A stretch of DNA of 64,000 nt, taken from assembly GCA_021647885.1 (NCBI GenBank), contig JAKITV010000001.1:62001-126000 (forward strand), written 5' to 3'. Position numbers and translations under genes: made by a program. The notes below the pieces were generated by a model. It did not search any database. It saw only the letters and a program-made list of their open reading frames with translations, and was not told where the DNA came from. Shown piece after piece: positions 53,189 to 62,698 of the stretch (position 1 is the stretch's first letter; each line of letters opens with the position of its first letter). The DNA comes from Flavobacteriaceae bacterium (GTDB lineage: Bacteria > Bacteroidota > Bacteroidia > Flavobacteriales > Flavobacteriaceae).

Positions 53189-54067
53189 TTGAATACTTCA
53201 ACGGAAGAACAGTGGTTATATACGATATCTTCAAAAAATAAATTAATAGACCTCAATTTTAAAGAAATTTGGAGGTATAGAGATTTACTGTTATTATTTG
53301 TTAAAAGAGATGTTGTTACCTTATATAAGCAGACTATTTTAGGACCACTTTGGTACTTAATTCAACCATTGTTTACTGCAGTAATTTTTACTTTAATTTT
53401 TAGTAATCTTGCAAAAATCCCAGCAGGAGGAGAAGGAAGTTTAGTACCTCCTTTTTTGTTTAACCTTGCAGGAATAACACTTTGGAGCTATTTTAAAGAA
53501 TGCTTAACAGGTACTTCCAATACCTTTACTAAAAATCAAAACATTTTTGGTAAAGTCTATTTTCCAAGAGTTATTATGCCAATGTCTGTAGTAGTATCTA
53601 ATTTGGTAAAATTTAGCATTCAGATTATTTTATTCATTGGGTTTTATATCTATTTTGTTTTTGTTAGTGGTATAGATATTTCTCCAAACAAGTATTTAAT
53701 ATTGCTTCCTGTTTTAGTTATAATTATGGGATTATTAGGTTTAGGCTTAGGAATGATAATATCATCATTAACCACAAAATACAGAGATTTAACCATGCTT
53801 GTTACCTTTGGTGTGCAGTTATTAATGTATGCTTCAGCAGTACCATATCCTTTAAGTTATTTTAAGCAAGAGTTGCCAAAATATGCTTTTTTAATTGAGT
53901 ATAATCCAATTACAGCAATTATAGAAACCTTTAGATATATAACGTTAGGAGAAGGTCAATTTTCTTTTTTCTATTTAGGTTATGCCGCAGTATTTGGCTT
54001 AATGGTATTTTTTATTGGATTGATTATTTTTAACAGAACAGAGAAAACATTTATTGACACAGTGTGA
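53189..54067 (+). CDS. ABC-2 polysaccharide exporter permease (Wzm)
   Basis: A 292-aa inner-membrane permease with six helices. The conserved motifs are RDVVTLYKQTILGPLWYLIQPLFTAVIFTLIF and FTKNQNIFGKVYFPRVIMP. The C-terminal YNPITAIIETFRYITLGEG precedes the last helix, as in the O-antigen Wzm family. The start is TTG at 53189, after an 84-bp gap that may hold a secondary promoter. It overlaps the next methyltransferase by 4 bp. Confidence 0.93.
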   Translation: MNTSTEEQWLYTISSKNKLIDLNFKEIWRYRDLLLLFVKRDVVTLYKQTILGPLWYLIQPLFTAVIFTLIFSNLAKIPAGGEGSLVPPFLFNLAGITLWSYFKECLTGTSNTFTKNQNIFGKVYFPRVIMPMSVVVSNLVKFSIQIILFIGFYIYFVFVSGIDISPNKYLILLPVLVIIMGLLGLGLGMIISSLTTKYRDLTMLVTFGVQLLMYASAVPYPLSYFKQELPKYAFLIEYNPITAIIETFRYITLGEGQFSFFYLGYAAVFGLMVFFIGLIIFNRTEKTFIDTV

Positions 54068-54942
54068 TGGAAGTATCTAAAAAAAGCCAAATAAATATTG
54101 ACCGTAATAAATTGCATTACGATGAGCAGTATAAAAATGTTAATGTTGATTCAATATTAAGCATATTAAACAATCTCGATGAGCATTTAGAAGCAGCCAT
54201 TACTTCAGATATTAGTTGGGTTGGGATGTACTCAAATGGTTTTAAAGATAGAATTAAAGGAAAAACTATTTTAGAATTAGGTTGTGGTGATTGTATTAAT
54301 GTGGCAATAATGGCTGCTTTAGGAGCAAAGGTTATTGCTAATGATATTTCCAACCAAAGCGGAGAAATTATTAAAGCATTAAACGAAAATTATAATTTTG
54401 AACATAAAATAACATTTATAAATGGCGATTTTACACAGTCTAATCTTGAAAAAGCATCCTTGGATTTTGTAATAGGAAAAGCCTTTTTACATCATTTAAC
54501 AATTCCGCATGAGCGCAAAATTATAGAAGGTATTGTTAAAGTATTGCGCACAGATGGTGAAGCACGTTTTTTTGAACCAGCAATAAACAGCAAAATTTTA
54601 GACGAGTTGCGTTGGGCAATGCCAATGAATAATAGACCATCAAAATGGTTTCAACCAAAAGCATTTAAACAATGGAAGGATAATGATCCGCATCCTATAA
54701 GAAACAACAGTTCAAAGCATTTTATAGAAGTAGGTAAAGCATTTTTTAATACTGTAGAGATTATTCCACTTGGTGTTTTTGAACGTTTTAATAGACTATT
54801 ACCACTAAAAGGAAAGCGAAGTGGAGCATTTAAAAGAGAAGCATTAAATTTTGAGAAAATATTCCATAATTCAATACGACGCTTCGGAGCAAGAAGCCAA
54901 GTCATTATCTATAGAAACCCCAAAACCATTATAGATGTCTGA
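54064..54942 (+). CDS. class I SAM-dependent methyltransferase between wzm and wzt
   Basis: A 292-aa Rossmann methyltransferase. Motif I is ILELGCGDCINVAIMAALGAKVIANDIS, and LDFVIGKAFLHHLTIPHERKIIEGIVKVLRTDGEARFFEP follows. The C-terminal part is typical of Methyltransf_11/25 families. It overlaps wzm by 4 bp and wzt by 8 bp, so the three are translated together. Its position suggests it acts on the exported glycan, possibly as an end cap read by Wzt; this is inference. Confidence 0.86.
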   Translation: MMEVSKKSQINIDRNKLHYDEQYKNVNVDSILSILNNLDEHLEAAITSDISWVGMYSNGFKDRIKGKTILELGCGDCINVAIMAALGAKVIANDISNQSGEIIKALNENYNFEHKITFINGDFTQSNLEKASLDFVIGKAFLHHLTIPHERKIIEGIVKVLRTDGEARFFEPAINSKILDELRWAMPMNNRPSKWFQPKAFKQWKDNDPHPIRNNSSKHFIEVGKAFFNTVEIIPLGVFERFNRLLPLKGKRSGAFKREALNFEKIFHNSIRRFGARSQVIIYRNPKTIIDV

Positions 54943-56185
54943 TATTATTTTAAAAGCACAAAATATATCAAAGCAATACCGTTTAGGGTTAATTGGCACA
55001 GGCACATTAAGTCATGATCTTAACCGTTGGTGGCATAAAGTGCGTGGTAAAGACGATCCTTTTTTAAAAGTTGGTGAAACCAATGATAGAAGTTCTTTTG
55101 GTAAAAGTGATTATGTGTGGGCATTACAAGATATTAATTTTGAATTAAAGCGTGGTGAGGTTTTAGGTATTATAGGTAAAAATGGAGCAGGAAAATCTAC
55201 CTTACTTAAAATATTATCTCGTGTTACGAGTCCAACAACAGGCGAAATTAAAACTAAAGGACGTATTGCATCTTTACTCGAAGTTGGTACAGGCTTTCAT
55301 CCAGAAATGACAGGACGTGAGAATATTTATTTAAATGGTGCTATTTTGGGTATGACCAAAAAAGAAATACGCTCTAAAGAAGATGAGATAATAGATTTTT
55401 CAGGCTGCCAACGTTATATAGATACACCAGTAAAACGCTATTCATCTGGAATGCGAGTACGTTTGGCTTTTGCAGTAGCAGCACATTTAGAGCCGGATAT
55501 TTTAGTGATAGATGAGGTTTTGGCAGTAGGCGATGCAGAGTTCCAGAAAAAGGCGATAGGTAAGATGCAAGACATAAGTAGCCAAGAAGGCAGAACGGTG
55601 CTTTTTGTGAGTCATAATATGGCGAGTGTGAAGAGTTTGTGTACGAGAGGGATTTTATTAGAGAATGGGGAAATAAAACTTAGAGGAAATATAGACGATG
55701 TAGTTGATGAATATTTAAAGAGAGACTCAGAAATTACTTTTTTTAAGGAGTTGACAAACTACCCTCGAAAATCAAAAGGAAAGAATGTAATGACTTCTAT
55801 AGAAGTTATAGCGAATAATGACGAAATAATAGCAGGGGAAGATTTAACATTTAGGATACATTTTGAAACTTCATTTATAAATAATGTTACGTTAGGGTAT
55901 TTGCTTAAGGATGAGATGGGAGTTAGTGTACATGCTGCAAATATGCAACAATACGGAATAAAATATCAAGTAAAACCTAAGAAGAACATAGATATAATAC
56001 TACAAAAATTACCATTGAATCCTGGTAAATACTCAGTATCACTGTATTTTGGAAATGGTACTTATGATATAGATATAGTTGAAGATGTGTTACTTTTTCA
56101 AGTTTTTTGGAAAAAGGACACAACTGTAATTCCTCCACAAAAAAAATGGGGAAAAGTTTATATAGATACTAATTGGAATTATTAA
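54935..56185 (+). CDS. ABC polysaccharide exporter ATPase with C-terminal carbohydrate-binding domain (Wzt)
   Basis: A 416-aa ATPase. The N-terminal NBD (to ~250) has Walker A GKNGAGKSTLL, signature YSSGMRVRLAFAVA and Walker B ILVIDEVLAVGD, with the O-antigen type GFHPEMTGRENIYLNGAILGM loop. A C-terminal domain (about 265-416) of beta-rich Wzt_C type carries VMTSIEVIANNDEIIAGEDLTFRIHFE and GKYSVSLYFGN. Wzt_C domains bind the modified end of the polymer in O8/O9a-type export. It ends one base before the next gene. Confidence 0.94.
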   Translation: MSDIILKAQNISKQYRLGLIGTGTLSHDLNRWWHKVRGKDDPFLKVGETNDRSSFGKSDYVWALQDINFELKRGEVLGIIGKNGAGKSTLLKILSRVTSPTTGEIKTKGRIASLLEVGTGFHPEMTGRENIYLNGAILGMTKKEIRSKEDEIIDFSGCQRYIDTPVKRYSSGMRVRLAFAVAAHLEPDILVIDEVLAVGDAEFQKKAIGKMQDISSQEGRTVLFVSHNMASVKSLCTRGILLENGEIKLRGNIDDVVDEYLKRDSEITFFKELTNYPRKSKGKNVMTSIEVIANNDEIIAGEDLTFRIHFETSFINNVTLGYLLKDEMGVSVHAANMQQYGIKYQVKPKKNIDIILQKLPLNPGKYSVSLYFGNGTYDIDIVEDVLLFQVFWKKDTTVIPPQKKWGKVYIDTNWNY

Positions 56186-56186
56186 T

Positions 56187-57146
56187 ATGAATAAAGCATT
56201 GTATATAAAAAGTTGTATTCTTTGTAACTCAACAAAACTGGCGCAAAAGGAACTGCTAAAGATTTCAGATATTATCAGTTTATATACTACAAGTTTTAAA
56301 TTTAGTGTTGAAAATTATTTTTTAAGTAGAAGTGAAATAGAATTTGTTCAATGTAAAAATTGTAAATTAAAATTTTTTGAACCACAGTTTGCTGGAAAGT
56401 CAAAGTTTTATGAAGAACTACAAGCAAATAGAAAAGTGTATTATAATCCTGATAGAGCCGAGTTTAATTTTGCAAAACAATATATTGAAGAAGAAGACTC
56501 CGTTTTAGAAATAGGTTCGGGAAGTGGTTTTTTTGCAAAAAAAATATCAAATAAAAAGTATAAAGGTTTAGAGTTTAATGATAGGGCAATATATGATGCA
56601 AAGAAGAAAGGAATTCAGTTAATAAAACAATCAATTGAAGATTATTCAAATCAAAATATTAGCAAGTATGATGTTGTTTGTTCTTTTCATGTATTAGAAC
56701 ATGTTAAAGACCCATACATATTTATTAAGGATTCTCTAAAAACATTAAAAGTGGGAGGGAAAATGATAGTTTCAGTACCATTTGATGAATCACCCTTAAC
56801 AAATAGTGTCAATCATGTTTTAAATATGCCTCCACATCATATTAGCAGATGGAATAAAGCATCTTTAGATGAAATAGCACAAATCTTTAATTTGGATATT
56901 GTAGCTTCAAAAAATCATTTTGTAAATGATAATATTCCTTTTAAACACTACTTTAAAGAGCTCTTTTTAGGAAAAACCCTTCATTTACTTTATCCTAAAA
57001 GTAGAGTTTTAATAGATAACAACAAGCTCTTAATGATTAAAAAATATACAAACGCACTGGTCAACAAATTAAGTGTTCACAAACTTTTAAATTCTAATAG
57101 AATGATAGGGGAAAATATAACGTATATCTATAAAAAAAGAATTTAA
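56187..57146 (+). CDS. methyltransferase with N-terminal zinc-ribbon-like Cys pairs
   Basis: A 319-aa protein. Four Cys in two CxxC pairs (SCILCNS near residue 10, QCKNCKL near 55) could bind zinc. A class I SAM domain follows, with VLEIGSGSGFFAKKI, FHVLEHVKDPYIF and GGKMIVSVPFDESP. This layout occurs in sugar methyltransferases of surface-glycan loci. No second catalytic domain is seen. The substrate is unknown; the polymer or its precursors are likely. Confidence 0.85.
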   Translation: MNKALYIKSCILCNSTKLAQKELLKISDIISLYTTSFKFSVENYFLSRSEIEFVQCKNCKLKFFEPQFAGKSKFYEELQANRKVYYNPDRAEFNFAKQYIEEEDSVLEIGSGSGFFAKKISNKKYKGLEFNDRAIYDAKKKGIQLIKQSIEDYSNQNISKYDVVCSFHVLEHVKDPYIFIKDSLKTLKVGGKMIVSVPFDESPLTNSVNHVLNMPPHHISRWNKASLDEIAQIFNLDIVASKNHFVNDNIPFKHYFKELFLGKTLHLLYPKSRVLIDNNKLLMIKKYTNALVNKLSVHKLLNSNRMIGENITYIYKKRI

Positions 57147-57150
57147 CAAT

Positions 57151-58344
57151 ATGAAAATACTTTTTTGGGTAAATATATTTCCCGCGTTTTCAGAAACTTT
57201 TATTAGAGATCAAATAATTAGTTTGTTAGATAAAAAGATGCAAATACTTATTTATTCAAATACTAAAAGCATTCAGGAGTTAGGAGCGTTAAAAAAATTT
57301 GAGAAATATAATCTTTTGGCTAAAAAAGTTGATATAAAAGGTCTCAACGATAGTAAGTATATTCGAGTCTTAAGAGCATTAGGGATTGGAATCAACTCAT
57401 TGTTTAAGGGGCATTTAAAGTACTACATTAAATCACTAAATCAAAAGAAGTATGGATCTAATGCAAAAACGCTTAAATTGTTTTTTCAAATTAATTTTAT
57501 TTTAAAAAATAAAATTAACATTATTCACGCACATTTTGGGCCAAATGGTATAAATGCTTTAGCAATAAAAAGGATAGGACTTCCTGTAAAACTATTTACA
57601 ACATTTCATGGGTATGATATAAGGTTGGGAATTAAAGATAAAGGGAAAATCTACCATGGCCTTTTTAAACATTCTGATGGAGTATTTTCTATTTCGGAAT
57701 ATAATTACAACTACTTATTAAAATTTGGAGCAAATAAAAATACAATTTTAAAGTTGTCAAATGGAGTGAATGTAGATTTTTATAAAAGAAAAACATCAGT
57801 AACTGTCTTAGGGGGAATTAAGATGCTTACAGTAGCAAGATTGGTTGAAGAAAAATCATTAGATATAGCAATTAAGGCTATTTCCTTGATAAAGGAAAAA
57901 TCACCTAATTTAGCATTTGAGTATATAATAGTAGGAGAGGGAAATCAAAGGAGCGAGCTGCAAGAGTTGATAAACTCTTTTGGGTTATCAAAATACATTA
58001 AACTTATAGGTGCAAAAAACTCTTTTGAGGTAAGAGATTTAATGATAGAATCAGATTTGTTTTTATTATCTAGTAATTCTGAAGCATTACCTACAGTTTT
58101 ATTAGAAGCGCAATCTTGCGAATTAGTAGTTTTGGCAACTAATGTTGGAAGTGTTAAAAATATAGTAAAAGGAGGTAGCGTTGTAGAGCCTTCCGATTAC
58201 ATTGCTTTTTCGAGTGAGATATTTGAGTTAATTGAAAGTAGAAAAAAATGGAAACAATTAGCAAAAACAGGGCGAAAATATATAGAGAAGTACCACAATA
58301 TAGATGTTCAGACAGCAAAATTAATAAACTATTATAATGCCTGA
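57151..58344 (+). CDS. glycosyltransferase family 4
   Basis: A 397-aa GT-B retaining transferase. The N-terminal acceptor half has ILFWVNIFPAFSETFIRDQI and HAHFGPNGINALAI, then TTFHGYDIRL. The C-terminal donor half has SNGVNVDFY, VGEGNQRSELQELI and the E(x)7E-type SEALPTVLLEAQSCELVVLATNVGS, with a WcaL-like layout. It overlaps the next gene by 8 bp. The sugar cannot be told. Confidence 0.92.
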   Translation: MKILFWVNIFPAFSETFIRDQIISLLDKKMQILIYSNTKSIQELGALKKFEKYNLLAKKVDIKGLNDSKYIRVLRALGIGINSLFKGHLKYYIKSLNQKKYGSNAKTLKLFFQINFILKNKINIIHAHFGPNGINALAIKRIGLPVKLFTTFHGYDIRLGIKDKGKIYHGLFKHSDGVFSISEYNYNYLLKFGANKNTILKLSNGVNVDFYKRKTSVTVLGGIKMLTVARLVEEKSLDIAIKAISLIKEKSPNLAFEYIIVGEGNQRSELQELINSFGLSKYIKLIGAKNSFEVRDLMIESDLFLLSSNSEALPTVLLEAQSCELVVLATNVGSVKNIVKGGSVVEPSDYIAFSSEIFELIESRKKWKQLAKTGRKYIEKYHNIDVQTAKLINYYNA

Positions 58345-59302
58345 TTTAATCTCCATAATCATCCCAACCTACAATAGAGCGTATCTAATAGGCGAAACAT
58401 TAGACTCTATTATAGCACAAACCTATACAAACTGGGAATGTATTATTGTAGATGATGGAAGTACGGATAATACAGAAAAACTCATAAATGAGTATATAAA
58501 AAAAGATAATCGTTTTCAATTTCACAAAAGACCAAAGAATAGACCTAAAGGGGCAAATGCTTGTCGAAATTATGGGTTAGAGTTGAGTAAAGGCGAGTAT
58601 ATTAATTGGTTTGACAGTGATGATATTATGTTACCTGATAAACTTAAAACGCAGATAGAGATTTTAGAACAAACAGATTATGACTATACCATTTGTCAAA
58701 CTATGATGTTTGATGTAAAATTGAATACAACAATAGGTTTAAGGTCTACATCATTATTTTCTGCTAATATATTTGAAGATTATATTATGTTTAAAGTCTT
58801 TTGGTTAATTGAAGCTCCACTATGGAGGAGACATTTTCTTATTGACCATGCTTTGTGTTTTGATGAAGCACTACAACAGGCACAAGATTATGATTTTCAT
58901 ATGAGAGTACTTGATATATCTGAAAATTATTACCCAACTAAAGAGCATTATGTAATTGCTAAAGTTCATGGAGAAAATATATCTTCATCACAAACAGATT
59001 CAAAGCAAAAGATATTTTCTAATGCTAAAGTAAAATATAATATATTAAAAAAGTATCGCCTTAAACTAAGTAAACAAGTATTATTCTATAACTATAAAAA
59101 TTTATTGGATATATACAAATATGTATTAATGCATGGAAATTTTAAATTAGCCATAAATGTGTTTTTCTTTATGGTCTCTAATACCACTGTACTGGAGTAC
59201 AACTTTAGAAAGAGGTTAAATTTATTTGCCAAATTAGTACTCTCATATTTGTCGTTCTTTTTCTTTAGAAAAGGGGAGAGATTGTTAAAAATTGAACTTT
59301 GA
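58337..59302 (+). CDS. glycosyltransferase family 2
   Basis: A 321-aa GT-A enzyme. ISIIIPTYNRAYLIGETLDSII, VDDGSTDNTEKL and the metal-binding FDSDD are present, with GANACRNYGLELSKGEYI. The C-terminal ~110 residues are a basic helix-rich tail with a hydrophobic patch (FFMVSNTTVL) that may rest on the membrane. The enzyme would add one sugar in the polymer repeat. The next gene begins 4 bp after its stop. Confidence 0.9.
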   Translation: MPDLISIIIPTYNRAYLIGETLDSIIAQTYTNWECIIVDDGSTDNTEKLINEYIKKDNRFQFHKRPKNRPKGANACRNYGLELSKGEYINWFDSDDIMLPDKLKTQIEILEQTDYDYTICQTMMFDVKLNTTIGLRSTSLFSANIFEDYIMFKVFWLIEAPLWRRHFLIDHALCFDEALQQAQDYDFHMRVLDISENYYPTKEHYVIAKVHGENISSSQTDSKQKIFSNAKVKYNILKKYRLKLSKQVLFYNYKNLLDIYKYVLMHGNFKLAINVFFFMVSNTTVLEYNFRKRLNLFAKLVLSYLSFFFFRKGERLLKIEL

Positions 59303-59306
59303 TTAT

Positions 59307-60119
59307 ATGGATGATAGAAGACCTTTAGTTTCAGTAATTGTGCCTTGTTATAATCAAGCAGAGTATCTTTCAGAAGCTTTAGAAACTGTTTTAGAACAAA
59401 CTTTTACCAATTGGGAATGTATTATTGTAGATGACGGTTCACCTGACAACACACATGATATTGCAGTAGAGTGGCTTCAAAAAGATTCACGCTTTAAGTA
59501 TATTAAGAAGGAAAACGGAGGGTTAAGCAGTGCAAGGAATACTGGAATAGAAACTGCTAGGGGAGAATTTATATTACCACTGGATGCTGATGATAAAATT
59601 TCTCCCAACTATTTGGGTTTATCCATAAATGAGTTTCAAAAAGACCAAGAATTAAAGATAGTTTATTGCAAGGCAGAAAAGTTTGGAGCAGAGTCTGGAC
59701 TTTGGAGATTGCCACACTTTTCTTTACAAGGTTTGGCAAAGTCAAACATGATTTTTTGTTCGGCTGTGTTTAGAAAAAGAGATTGGGAATTGGTTGGTGG
59801 ATATGATTCAAAAATGATTTATGGCTTGGAAGATTGGGAGTTTTGGGTTGCTATTTTAAAGCTTGGAGGTAACGTTAAACGCTTGGATGTTATTGGGTTT
59901 TATTATCGTATTAAAAAAGACTCTATGGCAAAGTCTATGAGTGAAAACGAAATACTTATTTCTAGAAAATTCATAGCAAATAAGCATTTGGATTTTATTT
60001 TAAATGAATATGATGCTTTATTAAAAAAAAACAATGAAATGAACAATAGGTTATCGAGTGAAAAATATGTAATCAATCTTTTTACTAAAATGTTTTTAGG
60101 CTTCAAAATATTCAAATGA
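59307..60119 (+). CDS. glycosyltransferase family 2
   Basis: A 270-aa GT-A enzyme with VSVIVPCYNQAEYLSEAL, IIVDDGSPDNT, the SSARNTGIETARGEF acceptor motif, the DADDKI metal site and YGLEDWEFWVAILKLGG. The frame is open to a TTG at 59292 inside the previous gene, but the ATG at 59307, 4 bp after that stop, is a better start. It shares strong pattern similarity with the preceding GT2 in the first 110 residues. Confidence 0.9.
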   Translation: MDDRRPLVSVIVPCYNQAEYLSEALETVLEQTFTNWECIIVDDGSPDNTHDIAVEWLQKDSRFKYIKKENGGLSSARNTGIETARGEFILPLDADDKISPNYLGLSINEFQKDQELKIVYCKAEKFGAESGLWRLPHFSLQGLAKSNMIFCSAVFRKRDWELVGGYDSKMIYGLEDWEFWVAILKLGGNVKRLDVIGFYYRIKKDSMAKSMSENEILISRKFIANKHLDFILNEYDALLKKNNEMNNRLSSEKYVINLFTKMFLGFKIFK

Positions 60120-60167
60120 TAATTGATCAAAATCTTAAAAACGTACCTAGTCAATAGAAAACATATA

Positions 60168-60962
60168 ATGTCAAAATTAAAAATCATAATTAAATTACTT
60201 AAAAATGAAGGGTTTCATGCTGTAGTCAGACTTTTTCAGAATAAATTTTTCCCATACATCCCAAAGCCAATAAAAAAAACAAGCCTTTATTTAGACTATT
60301 TTAAAGATAGAAAAGGTATTGAGATTGGTGGGCCAAGTAGGATTTTGGCAGCAGAGATTCCAATTTATCAAGTCATGGAATCATTAGATGGTTGTAATTT
60401 TAGTCGTCAAACCGTTTGGGAAGGAAATATTGTTGAGGGTAATAATTATAATTACTTTAAAGATAATACAGGAATTCAATATATTTGTGAAGCAAGCGAT
60501 TTACAAACAATACCTGATGAAAAATATGATTTTTTGGTTGCTGTCCATTGTTTAGAACATTGTGCAAATACTTTAAAAACTGTTGAAGAGTGGTTAAGGG
60601 TTGTTAAAAAAGGAGGTGCTATTCTGTTAGTTCTTCCTGATAGAAGGTATACATTTGATCGCAAAAGACCAATAACCACTTTTGAACATCTATTGGATGA
60701 TTATAGCGGTAACATAAATGAAACAGATTTAACACATTTAGACGAAATTATAAAGCACCACGATTTAAATAGAGATCTCAAAGCAGGGAGTAAAGAACAA
60801 TTTCTAAAACGATCATTAGATAATTATAACAATAGATGTTTACACCATCATGTTTTTGATTTTAAATCGTTAAATAAAATATTTAATTATTTAAATGTTA
60901 AAGTAATTGACAAGACTTTTTCTAGGCCTTATCATCAAATTATTATGGGTATTAAACAATGA
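60168..60962 (+). CDS. class I SAM-dependent methyltransferase
   Basis: A 264-aa methyltransferase. A leading basic helix (SKLKIIIKLLKNEGFHAVVRLFQNKF) precedes the Rossmann domain, with a variant motif I GIEIGGPSRILAAE, HCLEHCANTLKTVEEWLRVVKKGGAILLVLPDRRYTFD and a late HVFDFKSLNKIF. The ATG at 60168 is preferred over a TTG at 60123. It overlaps the next gene by 4 bp (ATGA). It is the third methyltransferase in the operon. Confidence 0.82.
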   Translation: MSKLKIIIKLLKNEGFHAVVRLFQNKFFPYIPKPIKKTSLYLDYFKDRKGIEIGGPSRILAAEIPIYQVMESLDGCNFSRQTVWEGNIVEGNNYNYFKDNTGIQYICEASDLQTIPDEKYDFLVAVHCLEHCANTLKTVEEWLRVVKKGGAILLVLPDRRYTFDRKRPITTFEHLLDDYSGNINETDLTHLDEIIKHHDLNRDLKAGSKEQFLKRSLDNYNNRCLHHHVFDFKSLNKIFNYLNVKVIDKTFSRPYHQIIMGIKQ

Positions 60963-61816
60963 TTTCAATTATTATTTGTTCTCGAAAAAAAGAGATTGAC
61001 GAAATTCTTAAAAAAAATATTGAGAACTCTATTGGTTGTACTCATGAATTGATTGTAATCGATAATTCTAAAAATCAATATTCAATTTTTGAAGCTTATA
61101 ATTTGGGTATAAAAAAAAGTATAGGAGAGTATTTGTGTTTTTTACATGATGATATTTATATGTATTCTATAGGTTGGGGTAACACTATCAATAAAGTCTT
61201 TAATGAAAGAAAGGAAATAGGTTTATTAGGAGTTGCAGGGGCTCAAATAAAAACTAAAATGCCTTCTGCTTGGTGGCGTTGTCCTGAAGATCAAAAAAAG
61301 ATTCATATTATTCAGCATTCCCAACATGCTGAAACCATAACTATGTATACTGGTTTTAGTAAAAATTCATTAGAAGAAGTTGTAGTTATTGATGGTGTTT
61401 TTATGGCTATGAGAAAAGATGAAAACATCTGCTTTGACACTAAAATTAAAGGGTTTCATAATTATGATTTAAATATTTCATTTGAGTACATAAAACACGG
61501 TTATCAAATTTTTGTAACAAATGAAATTTTGATTGAACATTTTTCAGCAGGCTCAATTAATAAGGACTGGGTGGAGTCTACTTTTAAAATACATAATTTA
61601 TATAAATCGGATTTACCTTTAAGTATTGACAAGGAAAATTTAGTAGAGGCAATGGAAATTAATAATGCAAAACGATTTGTCAATCAGTGTTTTAAATACA
61701 AAAAAACAAAGATGGCAATTATAGTATGGATGAAACTTTTTTATCTAAATCCTTTTTCAAAATACCATATTAAATTTTGGTTAATTTTAATAAAAAACAC
61801 TATACTCGTAAAATAA
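60959..61816 (+). CDS. GT2-like glycosyltransferase
   Basis: A 285-aa protein resembling GT-A enzymes that act on surface glycans. SIIICSRKKEIDEILKKNIE opens the fold, YLCFLHDDIYM contains a DD metal-like site, and a conserved region GVFMAMRKDENICFDTKIKGFHNYDLNISF follows. The pattern deviates from classical GT2 (no DxD-like VDDGS) and is closer to the glycosyltransferase-like families that lie in Bacteroidota capsule loci. The start overlaps the preceding stop. Confidence 0.75.
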   Translation: MISIIICSRKKEIDEILKKNIENSIGCTHELIVIDNSKNQYSIFEAYNLGIKKSIGEYLCFLHDDIYMYSIGWGNTINKVFNERKEIGLLGVAGAQIKTKMPSAWWRCPEDQKKIHIIQHSQHAETITMYTGFSKNSLEEVVVIDGVFMAMRKDENICFDTKIKGFHNYDLNISFEYIKHGYQIFVTNEILIEHFSAGSINKDWVESTFKIHNLYKSDLPLSIDKENLVEAMEINNAKRFVNQCFKYKKTKMAIIVWMKLFYLNPFSKYHIKFWLILIKNTILVK

Positions 61817-61847
61817 AGATGTAATAATATGAATCAAACACCTTGTA

Positions 61848-62687
61848 ATGATTGATGTTAGTATAATTTTTGTAAACTATAACACATGCAAACTAACATG
61901 TAATGCTATAGATTCTGTTTATAAATACACTAAAAACCTCAGTATAGAGATTATTGTGTCAGACAATGATTCAAAAGACAATTCAATTATTACAATTAAG
62001 AATACATATCCAAAAGTAAAGATCATTGAAAACAAAGAAAATCTTGGTTTTGGAAAAGCCAATAATAAAGGAATGGAAATTGCCAAAGGCAAATATATTT
62101 TTTTATTAAATACAGATACATATTTAATAAATAATGCTATTGAAGTTTTGTTTAAGTTTATGGAAGACAAAACCAATAGTAAAGTTGGTGTGTCTGGAGC
62201 TTTGCTGTTTAAAACAGATTTGTCTCATAATGTTTCAGCAGGCAACTTTCCTAATTATAAGTTATTTGTAAAAGGATCTTTTTGGAAATTGTTTTATCCA
62301 AAAAGTTTTTATGAAAATGCAAGTAGAACTAAGTTCCCGTTTTTTAGTGATAAACCATTTGAAGTAGATTATGTTTCAGGAGCAGATTTTTTTGTAAGAA
62401 AATCGGCTATTGATAAAGTTGGAGGTTTTGATGAACGCTTTTTTATGTATGGCGAAGATGCAGAATTGTCGTTTAGAATTAAAAACCAATTATCTTATTC
62501 GATTATGATTGTTCCAGAGGCTAAAATTGTGCATATTAGTCAAGGATCAAGCGAAAGTGGAAGTCAAAGTAGAAAATTTAAATATCAGTTTATTAAGAGT
62601 ACAGCACTCTATTATAAAATCACTGAAGGATTCATAGCAAGCAAATTATATTTTATAACGAGTTTTAAAAGATTGTATTTTAAATAA
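61848..62687 (+). CDS. glycosyltransferase family 2 (rhamnosyltransferase/WbbL-like)
   Basis: A 279-aa GT-A enzyme. It shows VSIIFVNYNTCKLTCNAIDSVYKY, IIVSDNDSKDNS, NLGFGKANNKGMEIAKGKYIFLLNTDTYL (the NTD metal site) and VDYVSGADFFVRKSAIDKVGGFDERFFMYGEDAELSFRI, the typical WbbL-type donor/acceptor block. The length is full. It begins 31 bp after the preceding stop. Confidence 0.9.
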   Translation: MIDVSIIFVNYNTCKLTCNAIDSVYKYTKNLSIEIIVSDNDSKDNSIITIKNTYPKVKIIENKENLGFGKANNKGMEIAKGKYIFLLNTDTYLINNAIEVLFKFMEDKTNSKVGVSGALLFKTDLSHNVSAGNFPNYKLFVKGSFWKLFYPKSFYENASRTKFPFFSDKPFEVDYVSGADFFVRKSAIDKVGGFDERFFMYGEDAELSFRIKNQLSYSIMIVPEAKIVHISQGSSESGSQSRKFKYQFIKSTALYYKITEGFIASKLYFITSFKRLYFK

Positions 62688-62698
62688 AAAATCAACAA

